Shown here: positions 7,808-16,613 of the stretch, piece by piece
Position numbering within the stretch: position 1 is the first letter of the stretch
Layout: every line of letters starts with the position of its first letter
Origin: BOG-1184 sp049514575
GTDB lineage: Bacteria > Fibrobacterota > Chitinivibrionia > Chitinivibrionales > Chitinispirillaceae
Length of the DNA stretch: 64,000 nt
Direction: 5' to 3'
NCBI GenBank assembly: GCA_049514575.1
Contig: JBEKUX010000005.1
Coordinates: 1-64,000 of the forward strand
The notes under the pieces: model-generated
Seen by the model: the letters and a program-made list of their open reading frames with translations, nothing else
What the model was told of the DNA's origin: nothing
Database searches by the model: none
Translations under genes and position numbers: made by a program

Positions 7808-9886
7808 TTACAAAGTTGCGGTTTTTACCAGCGCTATTTTATTGTTCAACGATACTTTTATAAGGTAAGCGCCCTGCCCGATTTCCGCCCTGTTAAGCGG
7901 GAGCGTGAGATGGGAAGAGGATAATCGCCCATTAAATAGGGTTGCTATTTGGCGACCGTTCAGATCGAACAGACTTACTTTCAAATTCCCCTGCGTAACA
8001 CCCTCTGCAAATTCCAACCGGAGCGTTTGCGTCTTTCCCGCGCCGGGTACGATGCTGATCCTGCTCACGTACTTTTCCTTTGTTTCCGATACCGCTTTTA
8101 TTCCACTGGAAGAGCCGAACTTCCACCAGTTCAAATTGAACAGATTGCCAGCGCCGGTGCCTTTGAATTTCAGGTAGAGGATATGCTTTCCGGTTATCGG
8201 CGTGGTCAGGTTGCACGACACCGTTTGCCACGTGGTCGCTCCGCCGGTAGACGGGACCGTGCAGGTCCCGACCGGGGTCGCGGTGAGGCTGTCAGGACGT
8301 ATCTCTATTGAACCTCCAACCGTACCCGCCACCCGCGCCTGGAAGCTATTCGCACCGGTTCCGAAATCGAGGTGATAATAGTATGCCCATTCGTTATTGT
8401 GGATTAAGCTCAGGCATGATCCGCCCTCGCTGCATGGGATAATGTAGGTTCCCGATTGCCCAGTGTACTTTTCAGCTTCAATCTGGTTAAAAGGCGAAAT
8501 GTCGGGAATCGACGTCCCGCTGATACAGAACGTATTAAAGGAATGCGCCGGAAGCGTGGGTTTTATCTTCTGGCCGTTAAGGTTGATGGCCACCGTGGCG
8601 CCGGAAGCGGTCGTATTCGCCACGATCACGGCGTTCTGGCCGTTTCTGTTCCTGAACGCAAGGTGATTGGTATAGTTGCCTGTTGACTTGATCCGCAGCG
8701 CGCCGGGCTTGACATAGTAGGTTATATGCTTGATTTGCCAGTAGATGGGAGTCCGTGTATAGGTCTTTGCTGCCGTATCGATTTGTATCGGAGCGCCCCA
8801 TTTCAAACCCTGATTCGACACGCCGTTCACCATGTTAGCGATGTCCCATTGATTATACGAATTTACTCCGTTGACCAAATAATCATGCATGGCGCTCCAG
8901 TTGGCCTCGCCATCGGACCAGGCAAATCCTGCTTCGGCCGGGGTTTCGGACAGCCAAACGATCTTGAGCGGCCAGGTTGAGTGGCAATACTGCGCGTTCA
9001 GGGTCGAATATTGAACCGCGATGCACGAGACATAGGAATTCGCTACCGTATCGCTTAACACCGTCGGGATCACGGTCGGCGGATTGTCGTCCTGGACGCA
9101 GGTGCCCAGCCCGGTTTCCACGGGAACATCGTCCTGCCTGAATTTCGGGTATTGTAACTTGATAAAATCCCTCATGTCAGCGGGTTCGAAGTGGGTGACC
9201 AGCCAGCCCGGATTGTTGTGTTCCATCTCGTTTTGAAGATGAATACACCAAACATTGATGCCCTGGGCCCGGAATGCCTGGCACCACATTTCCAAATACA
9301 GAACATAGGCGTTGCGGGTCTGGGCATCGGTGTTCAAGGACCCGCCGTAGTAATCGTTGGTTGTTTTCATCCATGGGGGCTGCGTCCAGGGCGAGCCCCA
9401 TACTCGCAAATGCGGGTTCCACTTCATCGCCGCTTTGAGCCAGGGAATGAGATACTTCTGGTCTTCGGCGATACTGAAGTGCGCCATTGTATAATCCACG
9501 GTAAAGCTGTCGTCGTCCGCGTAATGCCCCATGGCCATATCGCTCATGCCGATCGGGCACCGGGCGTCCGTGCATATTCCTTCCACCGTATCGAACATCG
9601 CACGTACGGCGCTGTCGCGGTTGGCCTGAGACAGCTTCATGAGCCCGTCCCAGGGCCGCTCGTTGACGCATCCTCCCCAGTCGAAAATTTCCTGATCGGT
9701 CTGCGTCTCGTCAAGGCTTATGTAACTCGTTTGATCGTTGTCCCAGGCCGTCGTGGTCAGGGTGCCTTTGTCGACCCAGAACGCGCCGTCCGTCGAGCTT
9801 CTCCAGGTGACCGTGGCCGCCTGGAGCGCTGCGATGAATAGCGTGCAACAGAATAAAAATACCGCTATCGCAAAACGTCTGAACAT
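7808..9886 (-). CDS. Glycoside hydrolase family 30 with CBM6 and T9SS-type domain
   Basis: The ATG at 9886 has a strong AAGGAGGG site. The product has 692 residues: signal peptide (ending IAALQA), GH30 (beta/alpha)8 domain with its side beta-domain, CBM6 (about 460-590), linker and T9SS-type sorting domain (to GAYLIKVSLNNK). Catalytic residues are visible: acid/base E220 in HLQNEMEHNNPGW and nucleophile E314 in VWLSETPAE. GH30 includes glucuronoxylanases, beta-xylosidases, beta-1,6-glucanases and glucosylceramidases; the xylan-related neighbourhood favours a hemicellulase. Its C-terminal 200 residues closely resemble those of the GH43 protein at 27304-28968. It follows the ConA-like lipoprotein gene by 11 bases, so it is in the same operon. 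Confidence 0.9.
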   Translation of the reverse strand: MFRRFAIAVFLFCCTLFIAALQAATVTWRSSTDGAFWVDKGTLTTTAWDNDQTSYISLDETQTDQEIFDWGGCVNERPWDGLMKLSQANRDSAVRAMFDTVEGICTDARCPIGMSDMAMGHYADDDSFTVDYTMAHFSIAEDQKYLIPWLKAAMKWNPHLRVWGSPWTQPPWMKTTNDYYGGSLNTDAQTRNAYVLYLEMWCQAFRAQGINVWCIHLQNEMEHNNPGWLVTHFEPADMRDFIKLQYPKFRQDDVPVETGLGTCVQDDNPPTVIPTVLSDTVANSYVSCIAVQYSTLNAQYCHSTWPLKIVWLSETPAEAGFAWSDGEANWSAMHDYLVNGVNSYNQWDIANMVNGVSNQGLKWGAPIQIDTAAKTYTRTPIYWQIKHITYYVKPGALRIKSTGNYTNHLAFRNRNGQNAVIVANTTASGATVAINLNGQKIKPTLPAHSFNTFCISGTSIPDISPFNQIEAEKYTGQSGTYIIPCSEGGSCLSLIHNNEWAYYYHLDFGTGANSFQARVAGTVGGSIEIRPDSLTATPVGTCTVPSTGGATTWQTVSCNLTTPITGKHILYLKFKGTGAGNLFNLNWWKFGSSSGIKAVSETKEKYVSRISIVPGAGKTQTLRLEFAEGVTQGNLKVSLFDLNGRQIATLFNGRLSSSHLTLPLNRAEIGQGAYLIKVSLNNKIALVKTATL

Positions 9887-9897
9887 AACGCCCTCCT

Positions 9898-10650
9898 TTA
9901 CCTCTTGTAAATGGTGATATCGTCAATAAAGTAATCTTTCGGACCTTGCGTGCCGAGGCTGTCGCGCATCGTGATGAACATATCAAGCTTTGCAATGCCC
10001 GAAGCACCTTTTGTGAAAACCACCCTGCCGTCTAAGGAATAGGTCAGCTTCTGTGCGGCAAAATCGTATTCCATGGTGCATTTATACCATTTGTTAAATT
10101 CAAGAGCGGCGAAATTTTTATACACCAGATCGGAATCCGCCTGCGGATCGTCATATTTCTGGAAGGTATACCACAGGGAATCGGACTTATCGATGCCCAT
10201 ACCTAAAACGGTGGAGAATCCGTTGTCCAGCATGCCCGCTGAAGTGCCCATGGTGACAATGGCCGCAAAAAAATCGGTTTGTCCCGCATTAGTAGCCATC
10301 AGATAAAATTCCAGGCCCGCAATGGAGTCGCTGATAGGATTGTCCAGCCATTTCCTGAGTCCGGTATTGTTTGAATCGCTGGTGAGCGAATACGCGCCGG
10401 TGTTGTGGGCGGCTTTGTTTGTAATGGACATCGGTCCATAAGCGCGCGGATTGTAGATCTTCGTATAGCCGGCGCTATCCAGGTTGTTCCCTTCAAATCC
10501 ATCGAAAAGAATAACGTTTCTTGGGTGGGGAGAAGGAGTGGTTGGGTTATTATTATTATTACACGTGATGACTATTCCGCCCCCTGCTACCACCGCGATG
10601 ATGCTGAATAGTTGTGACATTATTACACTCCTGACGCTCTTCTTCCTCAT
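9898..10650 (-). CDS. ConA-like lipoprotein of cassette 1
   Basis: The ATG at 10650 follows ACGGAGGT; an upstream ATG at 10689 lacks such a site. The product has 250 residues, with a hydrophobic signal ending VITC followed by an Asn-rich stretch (NNNN), so it is a probable surface lipoprotein. The rest (LFDGFEGNNL, SDSNNTGLRKW, SDSIAGLEFYLMAT, GMGIDKSDSL, KWYKCTMEYD, YFIDDITIYKR) is a jelly-roll domain of the laminin-G/ConA kind, as in glycan-binding proteins and some polysaccharide lyases. It is clearly paralogous to 40619-41344, which has the same place in cassette 3. No catalytic residues are recognised; glycan binding is the likeliest role. Confidence 0.7.
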   Translation of the reverse strand: MRKKSVRSVIMSQLFSIIAVVAGGGIVITCNNNNNPTTPSPHPRNVILFDGFEGNNLDSAGYTKIYNPRAYGPMSITNKAAHNTGAYSLTSDSNNTGLRKWLDNPISDSIAGLEFYLMATNAGQTDFFAAIVTMGTSAGMLDNGFSTVLGMGIDKSDSLWYTFQKYDDPQADSDLVYKNFAALEFNKWYKCTMEYDFAAQKLTYSLDGRVVFTKGASGIAKLDMFITMRDSLGTQGPKDYFIDDITIYKR

Positions 10651-10756
10651 GCGACTACCTCCGTTTTTTTCTTTATCGTGTTGAACCACATCGTATTTTT
10701 ATAATCGAAAAGGGCAATCCGTGGCCCTGCGAAAGCCCGGTTGTTCCTTTCAGTCC

Positions 10757-10833
10757 GGCCGTCGATTCGCTCCCTGCAAGGTTCAATCGACGGCCTTTGT
10801 TTTTTTCGTATTCAGGTCGACCGCGCGTCGACC
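10757..10833. other. Two intercistronic hairpins
   Basis: A perfect 11-bp stem (GGCCGTCGATT 10757-10767 with AATCGACGGCC 10785-10795) and a perfect 7-bp stem (GGTCGAC 10815-10821 with GTCGACC 10827-10833) lie between the LamG lipoprotein gene and the ConA-like lipoprotein gene. The T-rich tract (10796-10806) lies between them on the plus strand, so on the minus strand these are not classical terminators. They may protect or partly separate the two messages. Confidence 0.5.
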
Positions 10834-10835
10834 AA

Positions 10836-12494
10836 CTACCATTTCACCAGCGCATCCGGCATCTTCTGGTTCATATAGCACAATTTTATCCAGTCTGCGC
10901 TTAATGGCACCCGCGAAATCCGCACCTCGTCAATAATGCCGGTAAAATAGCGGTCGGGATTTTTGCCGCCGTCAGGACAATGTCCTATTTCAAGGGGCTC
11001 ATTATATACCCGCGCGACATTTTCCGGAGGAAGTGCGATCGTGTTCGTCACAATGGAATCGGCGCACACACCGTCGACATAGAGATATTGTTTGGTCCCG
11101 TTCCTCACACCGGTAAGCGCGTGCCATGAGCCGGCCGTCGCCGGCGAGCGTGAACCTTCCCACCCTGTTTTGTCAATATAGGTGGCAAATTCCCAGTCAT
11201 GTTCAGGAATGATCTGCATTCCCCATTGAGCGTTGGATTTAAAGACAATAGCCTGACAGAGGCTGTCAAGAACGTTCGTATTGACCCAGGCGGACACGGA
11301 ATACGTAACTGAGTCCGAAAAGTTCACTTTGTCGCTTGCCAGCACGGACGTCTGGATTAGGCTCGATGTGCCGTCAAACGACTGCGCCGCTCCAATCGCA
11401 CCGGATACGGTTGATGTTGCCGTCGCGGTACCGTTTATGCCGTTCGCCGTCGCGTCCAGGACTGTTGTGCCGGTAGGTTGGCCCAGATGCCATACACCCG
11501 CAAACCCTGCTGCGGTATCGAACACCGCCGCGCCCTTCGAGCTGTCGGCTGCCGCGTTATTTTCCCAATACATAGTTATAGTCTGCGCGCTGTCGTTGCC
11601 GTAAATCGTATCGACCCGCACCCAGATTTCCGCCAGTTGACTTGCCGCGTCCCACCGCTCAATTTCATAAGGAAGAAACGTATTGTCCGCTTTTGTGAAA
11701 CGGATGTCCTCGCCGTTGGCTTTAGCCTGGGAAAAATTAAAATTATTCGCAGTCAATCTGACCAGAATGGGAAAATTGTAAACATTTCCTGCGACACTGG
11801 CGCCGGATGCCGTAGTGTTCAGGCAGAGCTGTTGAGCATACTTCCAGGATGGATTCATTACCGTAACGGTATCCCCGGACCATACCCGGATATTGTACCT
11901 GATAGCCGTAGAACCGGATTCGCCTATCGCGGAATAAAAAACCGCAGAAATCACCCCTGCCGGGACTGCATCCAGAACGACAAAGCTACTGTTTCCTGAA
12001 AGCAGTTTTGCGATTGTGGTACCGGGAATATACACATAACCATTTACAACATCGACGCTGCCGGGAAGAATAACTTTAATAAATCCAGGCTTCGAAAGTA
12101 TGCCGGTCGGAGCATAGGTCGTATCACTCTGAACCGAAAGATGAGTAATGAGTGCCCGTGCCCACGACGAGCTCGACACGGCCTGTACATTATAATAACC
12201 CCGGGCACGTAGGGTAAATCGGTATATACCGTGTACGTCGGTAGTGTCGCGTGCTATCACCGTTCCGGTTGTTCCGCGTATCGGATCATACTGATCAGGC
12301 AGAGCTGACACAACAGCATCTCCGACCGGCTTTCCATCCGGATTTACCAGCATGCCCACCACGACAGGGTTTCCTGTCTCGCCACCACTCCCGCCAGCCA
12401 AATTTAACGAACAGCCGGCAAACAATAGAAACACTGCGGCAGCAACGACGGCGAAAAAACGGAGCAGCTGTTTTTTATGGATGAGCATGATCAT
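10836..12494 (-). CDS. DUF2341/LamG lipoprotein of cassette 1
   Basis: The product has 552 residues: lipoprotein signal (lipobox FAGC, Cys28), a GGSGGETGNP motif after the lipid anchor, a carboxypeptidase-regulatory-like Ig domain (about 43-115), a DUF2341 domain (about 225-320; FPILVRLTANNFNFSQA, YEIERWD, AEIWVRVDTI) and a LamG/ConA domain (about 325-530; GVWHLGQ, SAWVNT, KQYLYVDGV, GIIDEVRISR). It ends DWIKLCYMNQKMPDALVKW, a tail shared with the two paralogues at 29016 and 41418. The architecture fits a surface glycan-binding protein. The start overlaps the regulator gene by 20 bases, implying translational coupling. An ATG two codons later is an alternative start. Confidence 0.85.
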   Translation of the reverse strand: MIMLIHKKQLLRFFAVVAAAVFLLFAGCSLNLAGGSGGETGNPVVVGMLVNPDGKPVGDAVVSALPDQYDPIRGTTGTVIARDTTDVHGIYRFTLRARGYYNVQAVSSSSWARALITHLSVQSDTTYAPTGILSKPGFIKVILPGSVDVVNGYVYIPGTTIAKLLSGNSSFVVLDAVPAGVISAVFYSAIGESGSTAIRYNIRVWSGDTVTVMNPSWKYAQQLCLNTTASGASVAGNVYNFPILVRLTANNFNFSQAKANGEDIRFTKADNTFLPYEIERWDAASQLAEIWVRVDTIYGNDSAQTITMYWENNAAADSSKGAAVFDTAAGFAGVWHLGQPTGTTVLDATANGINGTATATSTVSGAIGAAQSFDGTSSLIQTSVLASDKVNFSDSVTYSVSAWVNTNVLDSLCQAIVFKSNAQWGMQIIPEHDWEFATYIDKTGWEGSRSPATAGSWHALTGVRNGTKQYLYVDGVCADSIVTNTIALPPENVARVYNEPLEIGHCPDGGKNPDRYFTGIIDEVRISRVPLSADWIKLCYMNQKMPDALVKW

Positions 12495-13362
12495 TGTTCA
12501 CTCTCGACACCCGTGCCGGTGTTTTTTTGACCAACGGGAAAAGCTGGAAATTCAACTGATAGACATTGTTCGGATTCGTATCCATTTTCACCAGTTCCAG
12601 TACCCGTTTCCGCATCTGCTGGACCTCTTTTTTAATCAACGTAAAGCATTCATCGGAAATACTCATGGTGACGCTTGAAATATCCCTGATTTCAGACGGA
12701 AACCGATCCATTGATTCCCGCGCTATCGTGATCATGGCTTCGTGATATTTCTGGATGAAAAAGTTCTTGGCTTCATCGCCCGTGGTGATGAACTCATCGA
12801 CCAGCCTGAACCTGCCGTCATTCCTTTTTTTAACCAGGCCGAGCTGCATGAGTTGCTTGAGCGAGGTACGAGCCTGACTCTCGGTAATTTCCGGGCGGAG
12901 CATTCTGGCAAGTTTCCTGAACGCCCATTTTTCATCCGGATCGAGCCGGTAATAATTCAGCAACTCGCGTATCGCCTCGTTGTACCAATTGGCGTAATGT
13001 TGATACTGCGCCTGCGTCAGCGCGGTCGCTGTAACAGCAGGGTAAAGCTCCATCAGCTTTTCAAAAAATCTGGTCTTTTCATTGATCGTCTTCGACTGAT
13101 TAAAGTGTACCAGAGCAGTAAAATACTCTTCTTCCTTTGGATCCAATTGCATTGCTGATGCCACCTTGGCGATCGTTTTTTTCGCAAGGTTTCTATTTCC
13201 TTCAATAAGCCATTGCAAGAAATTTGGCGCTTTTACGCCGACCTGGCGGGAAAAGGCGCGGTAGGAAAAAGTGGGATCATGATCTTTGCTGTAATCATAA
13301 TACGCCTTGAGATATCGCCTGTAATCTAAAAATGAGTATATTTTATGCTGTTCGCTTATCAT
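12475..13362 (-). CDS. TIGR02147-family transcriptional regulator, cassette 1
   Basis: The product has 295 residues. The N-terminus carries FLDYRRYLKAYYDY and an HTH-like block (YRAFSRQVGVKAPNFLQWL, about 33-60); the middle carries FFEKLMELYP, a YANWYNEAIRELL helix and a winged-helix-like stretch (ESQARTSLKQLMQLGLVKK); the end carries ESMDRFPSEIRDIS and NFQLFPLVKK. The same blocks occur in 30650-31498 and 43063-43917. It is cytoplasmic and probably binds DNA; the ligand is unknown. No ribosome binding site precedes the ATG and a promoter lies right next to it, so the message may be leaderless. It heads the run of secreted glycosidase genes and is the obvious candidate for their control. Confidence 0.85.
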   Translation of the reverse strand: MISEQHKIYSFLDYRRYLKAYYDYSKDHDPTFSYRAFSRQVGVKAPNFLQWLIEGNRNLAKKTIAKVASAMQLDPKEEEYFTALVHFNQSKTINEKTRFFEKLMELYPAVTATALTQAQYQHYANWYNEAIRELLNYYRLDPDEKWAFRKLARMLRPEITESQARTSLKQLMQLGLVKKRNDGRFRLVDEFITTGDEAKNFFIQKYHEAMITIARESMDRFPSEIRDISSVTMSISDECFTLIKKEVQQMRKRVLELVKMDTNPNNVYQLNFQLFPLVKKTPARVSRVNNDHAHP

Positions 13363-13399
13363 ATGATAACAATATACTCATTTTTTACCCGTATTGCAA
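13331..13399 (-). promoter_or_regulatory. Leaderless promoter with nested palindromes over the regulator start
   Basis: On the minus strand TTGCAA (13399-13394), a 17-bp spacer and TATATT (13376-13371) form a good sigma-70-type promoter, with the ATG only 8 bases after the -10. An outer perfect 12-bp inverted repeat, AATGAGTATATT (13331-13342) with AATATACTCATT (13371-13382), includes the -10. An inner perfect 14-bp palindrome TTATCATATGATAA (13356-13369) includes the start codon. Autoregulation through these sites is inference. Confidence 0.6.
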
Positions 13400-13504
13400 G
13401 ATTATTTTAATAATATATGTAATCTAATTATTAGTATACTTTAACAGCATGAGCCTAATTTCCTCGTGGGACTTTTATCCTTCTACGTAAGGCTATTTAT
13501 ATGC

Positions 13505-14659
13505 TTACAGATGTAATTCCTCTTCATTTATTATCATCCGCTGCAATGTTATCGCCTCCTTTACATTGCCGATAAGAACAGCACCGACCAGCTTTTTATC
13601 TCTGATAAAATATTTTTTAAAAAAACCGGCATCCTGATCTTTTTCTACCACTTCACGTATTCCATTTCTGCTCTCAATCTCCCCTATCGATGCGAGTTCA
13701 AGGCCGGCCACTTTGAGCCGTATTGAACTCACCGTCCCTTTATATGAGACTTCTCTTCCAAGAATATGCGATCCGCACGTTATGCCCTGTTCACGGCATG
13801 GCTGCCAGAGGCCATTAATCACTCTCTGATGCTCGGCAACGTCGCCGCACGCATAAATGTCCTGAACCGTTGTACGCATGCAATCATCAACAACAATCCC
13901 GCGATTCCGTTTGATACAGGTACCGGCAATCACCGAAAGATTAGGCTGTATGCCCGCAGATACGACCATAAAATCAGCGGTGGTTTCTTTACCATCGCTG
14001 CATGTTATCCGGAGGCCGCCATTTTTTCGCTCGACCGATCGGATGGTCCTGCCGATCAGGAATGTCATACCCTTCTTTTCAAATACTTTTTGAATAATCA
14101 CTGAGCTTTCATCATCCAGCTGGCGCGGCAGAAGCCGGTCGAAAACCTCCAGCACCTGCACCTTGACCCCGAGCATTAACAGGCTGTTCGCGACCTCTAT
14201 TCCGAGGAGTCCGCCGCCGACGACCACCGCTTTCCCCCCTTTTAAAGCCACCCCTTTTATTTTTTCGGCATCATTAATTGTCCGCAATGTCAGAATAGTG
14301 TCTGCACCAATTTCAAGAACCGGCGGCATCAGGCATGATGCTCCTGCGGCAACGATCAATTTATCATAAGAAAATTCCTTCCCTGAAGCGGCAATCACTT
14401 TGCGGGATGCAATTTCAATGGCGGTAACGCTGGAAGAAAGTTCCAACCTGATAGTGTTCTTGTCGTACCAGTTTTGCGCGTGGATAATAATCTGTTCTAT
14501 GGAGGCTTTGCCGGAAAGGAGATCAATCAGCCGGGGACGGGCATAGAACGGGTAGCGCTCGTCGCTCACCATGACGATCTCGGAATTTTTATCAGCCGCC
14601 CTGATCGTTTCTGCAGCAGAAACTCCCGCAATCCCGTTTCCTATAATTACGACTCTCAT
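13505..14659 (-). CDS. FAD-dependent pyridine-nucleotide oxidoreductase
   Basis: The product has 384 residues of the NADH:rubredoxin reductase / nitrite reductase large-subunit-like family. The FAD-binding Rossmann motif is at the N-terminus (VVIIGNGIAGVSAAETIR), the NAD-binding motif is central (GGKAVVVGGGLLGIEVANSL), and the FAD-contact block IYACGDVAEH is near residue 275. YPFYARPRL after the first domain is typical of this family. It transfers electrons from NAD(P)H to a small redox partner not encoded here. The start has a GAAGGGA site. It is transcribed divergently from the AmrS gene, with 90 bases between starts. It probably does not belong to the glycan cassette upstream. Confidence 0.85.
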   Translation of the reverse strand: MRVVIIGNGIAGVSAAETIRAADKNSEIVMVSDERYPFYARPRLIDLLSGKASIEQIIIHAQNWYDKNTIRLELSSSVTAIEIASRKVIAASGKEFSYDKLIVAAGASCLMPPVLEIGADTILTLRTINDAEKIKGVALKGGKAVVVGGGLLGIEVANSLLMLGVKVQVLEVFDRLLPRQLDDESSVIIQKVFEKKGMTFLIGRTIRSVERKNGGLRITCSDGKETTADFMVVSAGIQPNLSVIAGTCIKRNRGIVVDDCMRTTVQDIYACGDVAEHQRVINGLWQPCREQGITCGSHILGREVSYKGTVSSIRLKVAGLELASIGEIESRNGIREVVEKDQDAGFFKKYFIRDKKLVGAVLIGNVKEAITLQRMIINEEELHL

Positions 14660-14749
14660 GGTTATCCCTTCAAACAGGCAATTCGCCTCTCAGACAGATG
14701 CCTACAAAAATAACACGAGCGCAACAGACCAGATTATTTTTCAATCACC

Positions 14750-15757
14750 GTGAAAGAAGCTGCTTATTATTCAAAACTGCCGGATAGCAGGGTGCAATGC
14801 ATACTGTGCCCTCACCGTTGCAAAATCCGCGATGGACAGCAGGGGTTCTGCATTACGCGCGAAAACATCGGCGGCAAACTCATTGCGGCAAACTATTGCA
14901 GACCCGTTTCCCAAGCAATAGACCCTATTGAAAAGAAACCGCTCTTTCACTTTTACCCGGGATCCACTATCTTTTCAACCGGCCCGAATGGGTGTACGTT
15001 CAAATGCAGCTTCTGTCAGAATTGCGAGATCTCACAGGAAAAAATAACTACTCATGAAATCCCCCCGGAAAAACTCGTCCGGATGGTTGCTCAAAGCGAA
15101 TCACTGGGGATTGCCTATACCTATTCGGAACCGACAATCTGGTACGAAACAATCATGGACATAGGTCCACGTATTAAATTGCTCGGACTTAAGAACGTCA
15201 TGGTGACTAATGGTTATATCGAACCGCAACCGCTCGCAGATCTCCTGTCGATTGTCGATGCGATGAATATCGACATTAAATCCATGAACCCCTCATTTTA
15301 CCGGCGTCTATGCAAAGGATCGCTAAACGAGGTACTGCGCACCTGCGAAACCGTAAAAAAGGCTGGGTGCCATCTTGAAATCACCAACCTTCTGATCCCG
15401 GATGAAAACGATGACCCCAAAGAAACTGAATCACTCGCAGGATTTATCGCGAATCATCTGGGGGCAGACACACCGCTCCATATATCACGCTATTTTCCCC
15501 GTTATCGCATGGACCACGCAACAACGCCTTCCGCACTCCTGGAACGGGCATGGGCAATTGCGCACGACCGGCTCGACTATGTTTACGTCGGTAATGTCGC
15601 CACTGGTGATAAGGAGAACACCCTCTGTCCGGGCTGCGGCGAGATCCTGATTTCCCGCCAAGGCTACGAGATACGCCTCACTAAAAATCTTTCTATTACA
15701 CCTGGCAACCGACCTCATTGCGCAAAATGTAATAGACCTATTTCTATCGTATTATAG
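14750..15757 (+). CDS. amrS: AmmeMemoRadiSam-system radical SAM protein AmrS
   Basis: The product has 335 residues beginning at GTG 14750. The radical SAM cluster motif CxxxCxxC is C82, C86, C89 (GCTFKCSFCQNC). The N-terminal cysteines C17, C20, C24 and C34 (CILCPHRC, GFC) and the C-terminal CPGC/CAKC pairs suggest a zinc-ribbon region. Blocks YCRPVSQAIDPIEKKPLFHF, GIAYTYSEPTIW and DAMNIDIKSM are diagnostic of the AmrS/PflA-like COG1180 family. In other genomes it travels with AMMECR1 and Memo proteins; neither is next to it here. The exact reaction of the family is not settled. Confidence 0.88.
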   Translation: MKEAAYYSKLPDSRVQCILCPHRCKIRDGQQGFCITRENIGGKLIAANYCRPVSQAIDPIEKKPLFHFYPGSTIFSTGPNGCTFKCSFCQNCEISQEKITTHEIPPEKLVRMVAQSESLGIAYTYSEPTIWYETIMDIGPRIKLLGLKNVMVTNGYIEPQPLADLLSIVDAMNIDIKSMNPSFYRRLCKGSLNEVLRTCETVKKAGCHLEITNLLIPDENDDPKETESLAGFIANHLGADTPLHISRYFPRYRMDHATTPSALLERAWAIAHDRLDYVYVGNVATGDKENTLCPGCGEILISRQGYEIRLTKNLSITPGNRPHCAKCNRPISIVL

Positions 15758-15892
15758 ATGACTTTTTGAGGATAAACGATACTTGAGGGTGGGGGTTAAC
15801 GGATGCTCAAGATCTTCACGAACGGCGCCCACCCCACACCCCATCTAATGTCTTTAGCAAAAGAAAAATATTTTTTTTGTTAGTATTCTTAT

Positions 15893-16582
15893 TTACGGTT
15901 GACTTCCAAAATCATACCACTTTCGTATCACCCATAGATTTTCTGCATCACGTTCCAGGAGAAATACCTGATTCTCGATGGAAATTATTTCCTCGTCAAT
16001 GGTGCCGCCGCCGAGATCAAATACTGCGTCTATCTCACCGCCGGTCATGAGCAGTTCGACATTGGTTGTATCGCCCGTGCTATTGACGATATATCTGATA
16101 TCACCGGGATTCACGTTCGGTTTAATAGTGAAAACAATCGATTGAGCCTGGGTAAGAAGTCCCTTATGGCTTTGGATCTCCACTTCCTGTGTCCAGTAAT
16201 AGTAATATGATGGCCCCTGACTAATAAGGGCACTGTGAAGCATTGTATCTCTGGGCTCCGGAGGATTAACGTAATACTTCGCCTCGCTGTTATAGAGGGA
16301 CACGAAACTTGGAGAGACATAAAAACGAAACGTGCCTGCTGCAGGGAACAAATCCTGAAAAAGATCGAGCCGTTGCTGCTCATAGGAGTTGATAAGCTGG
16401 GTAATCACCCCCATCGGGGTTGCTCGAAGCGGTGAACCGCTGTCCGGTATGCCGAGGTGAGGGAAAAAAGGATCGCGGCAAAAGCAGAGGAGACACTGCA
16501 TCGCCAGAATAAAAGCCCCGGTCAGTGCCCTCAAAAAAAGGCCGCTCCCGGTTGATCTCCTGTTTTTTCCCCGGTGTTTCAC
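15893..16582 (-). CDS. Hypothetical lipoprotein, NTF2-like fold possible
   Basis: The product has 229 residues with a hydrophobic signal ending LLCFC, so it is a probable lipoprotein. After it comes the pattern TPMGVITQLINSYEQQRLDL, FRFYVSPSF and finally LWVIRKWYDFG, resembling NTF2/SnoaL-like small domains that begin with a helix containing YE and end with a W-x-V/I-x-x-W strand. The neighbouring lipoprotein (16614-17150) has the same plan, so the two are likely paralogues. It is the fourth gene of the ksgA-led operon, 31 bases after its neighbour. The function is unknown. It converges with amrS, 135 bases away. Confidence 0.65.
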   Translation of the reverse strand: MKHRGKNRRSTGSGLFLRALTGAFILAMQCLLCFCRDPFFPHLGIPDSGSPLRATPMGVITQLINSYEQQRLDLFQDLFPAAGTFRFYVSPSFVSLYNSEAKYYVNPPEPRDTMLHSALISQGPSYYYYWTQEVEIQSHKGLLTQAQSIVFTIKPNVNPGDIRYIVNSTGDTTNVELLMTGGEIDAVFDLGGGTIDEEIISIENQVFLLERDAENLWVIRKWYDFGSQP

Positions 16583-16613
16583 GTCGGTTCGCCCCTCTTG
16601 GTCTGCTTTGCCG

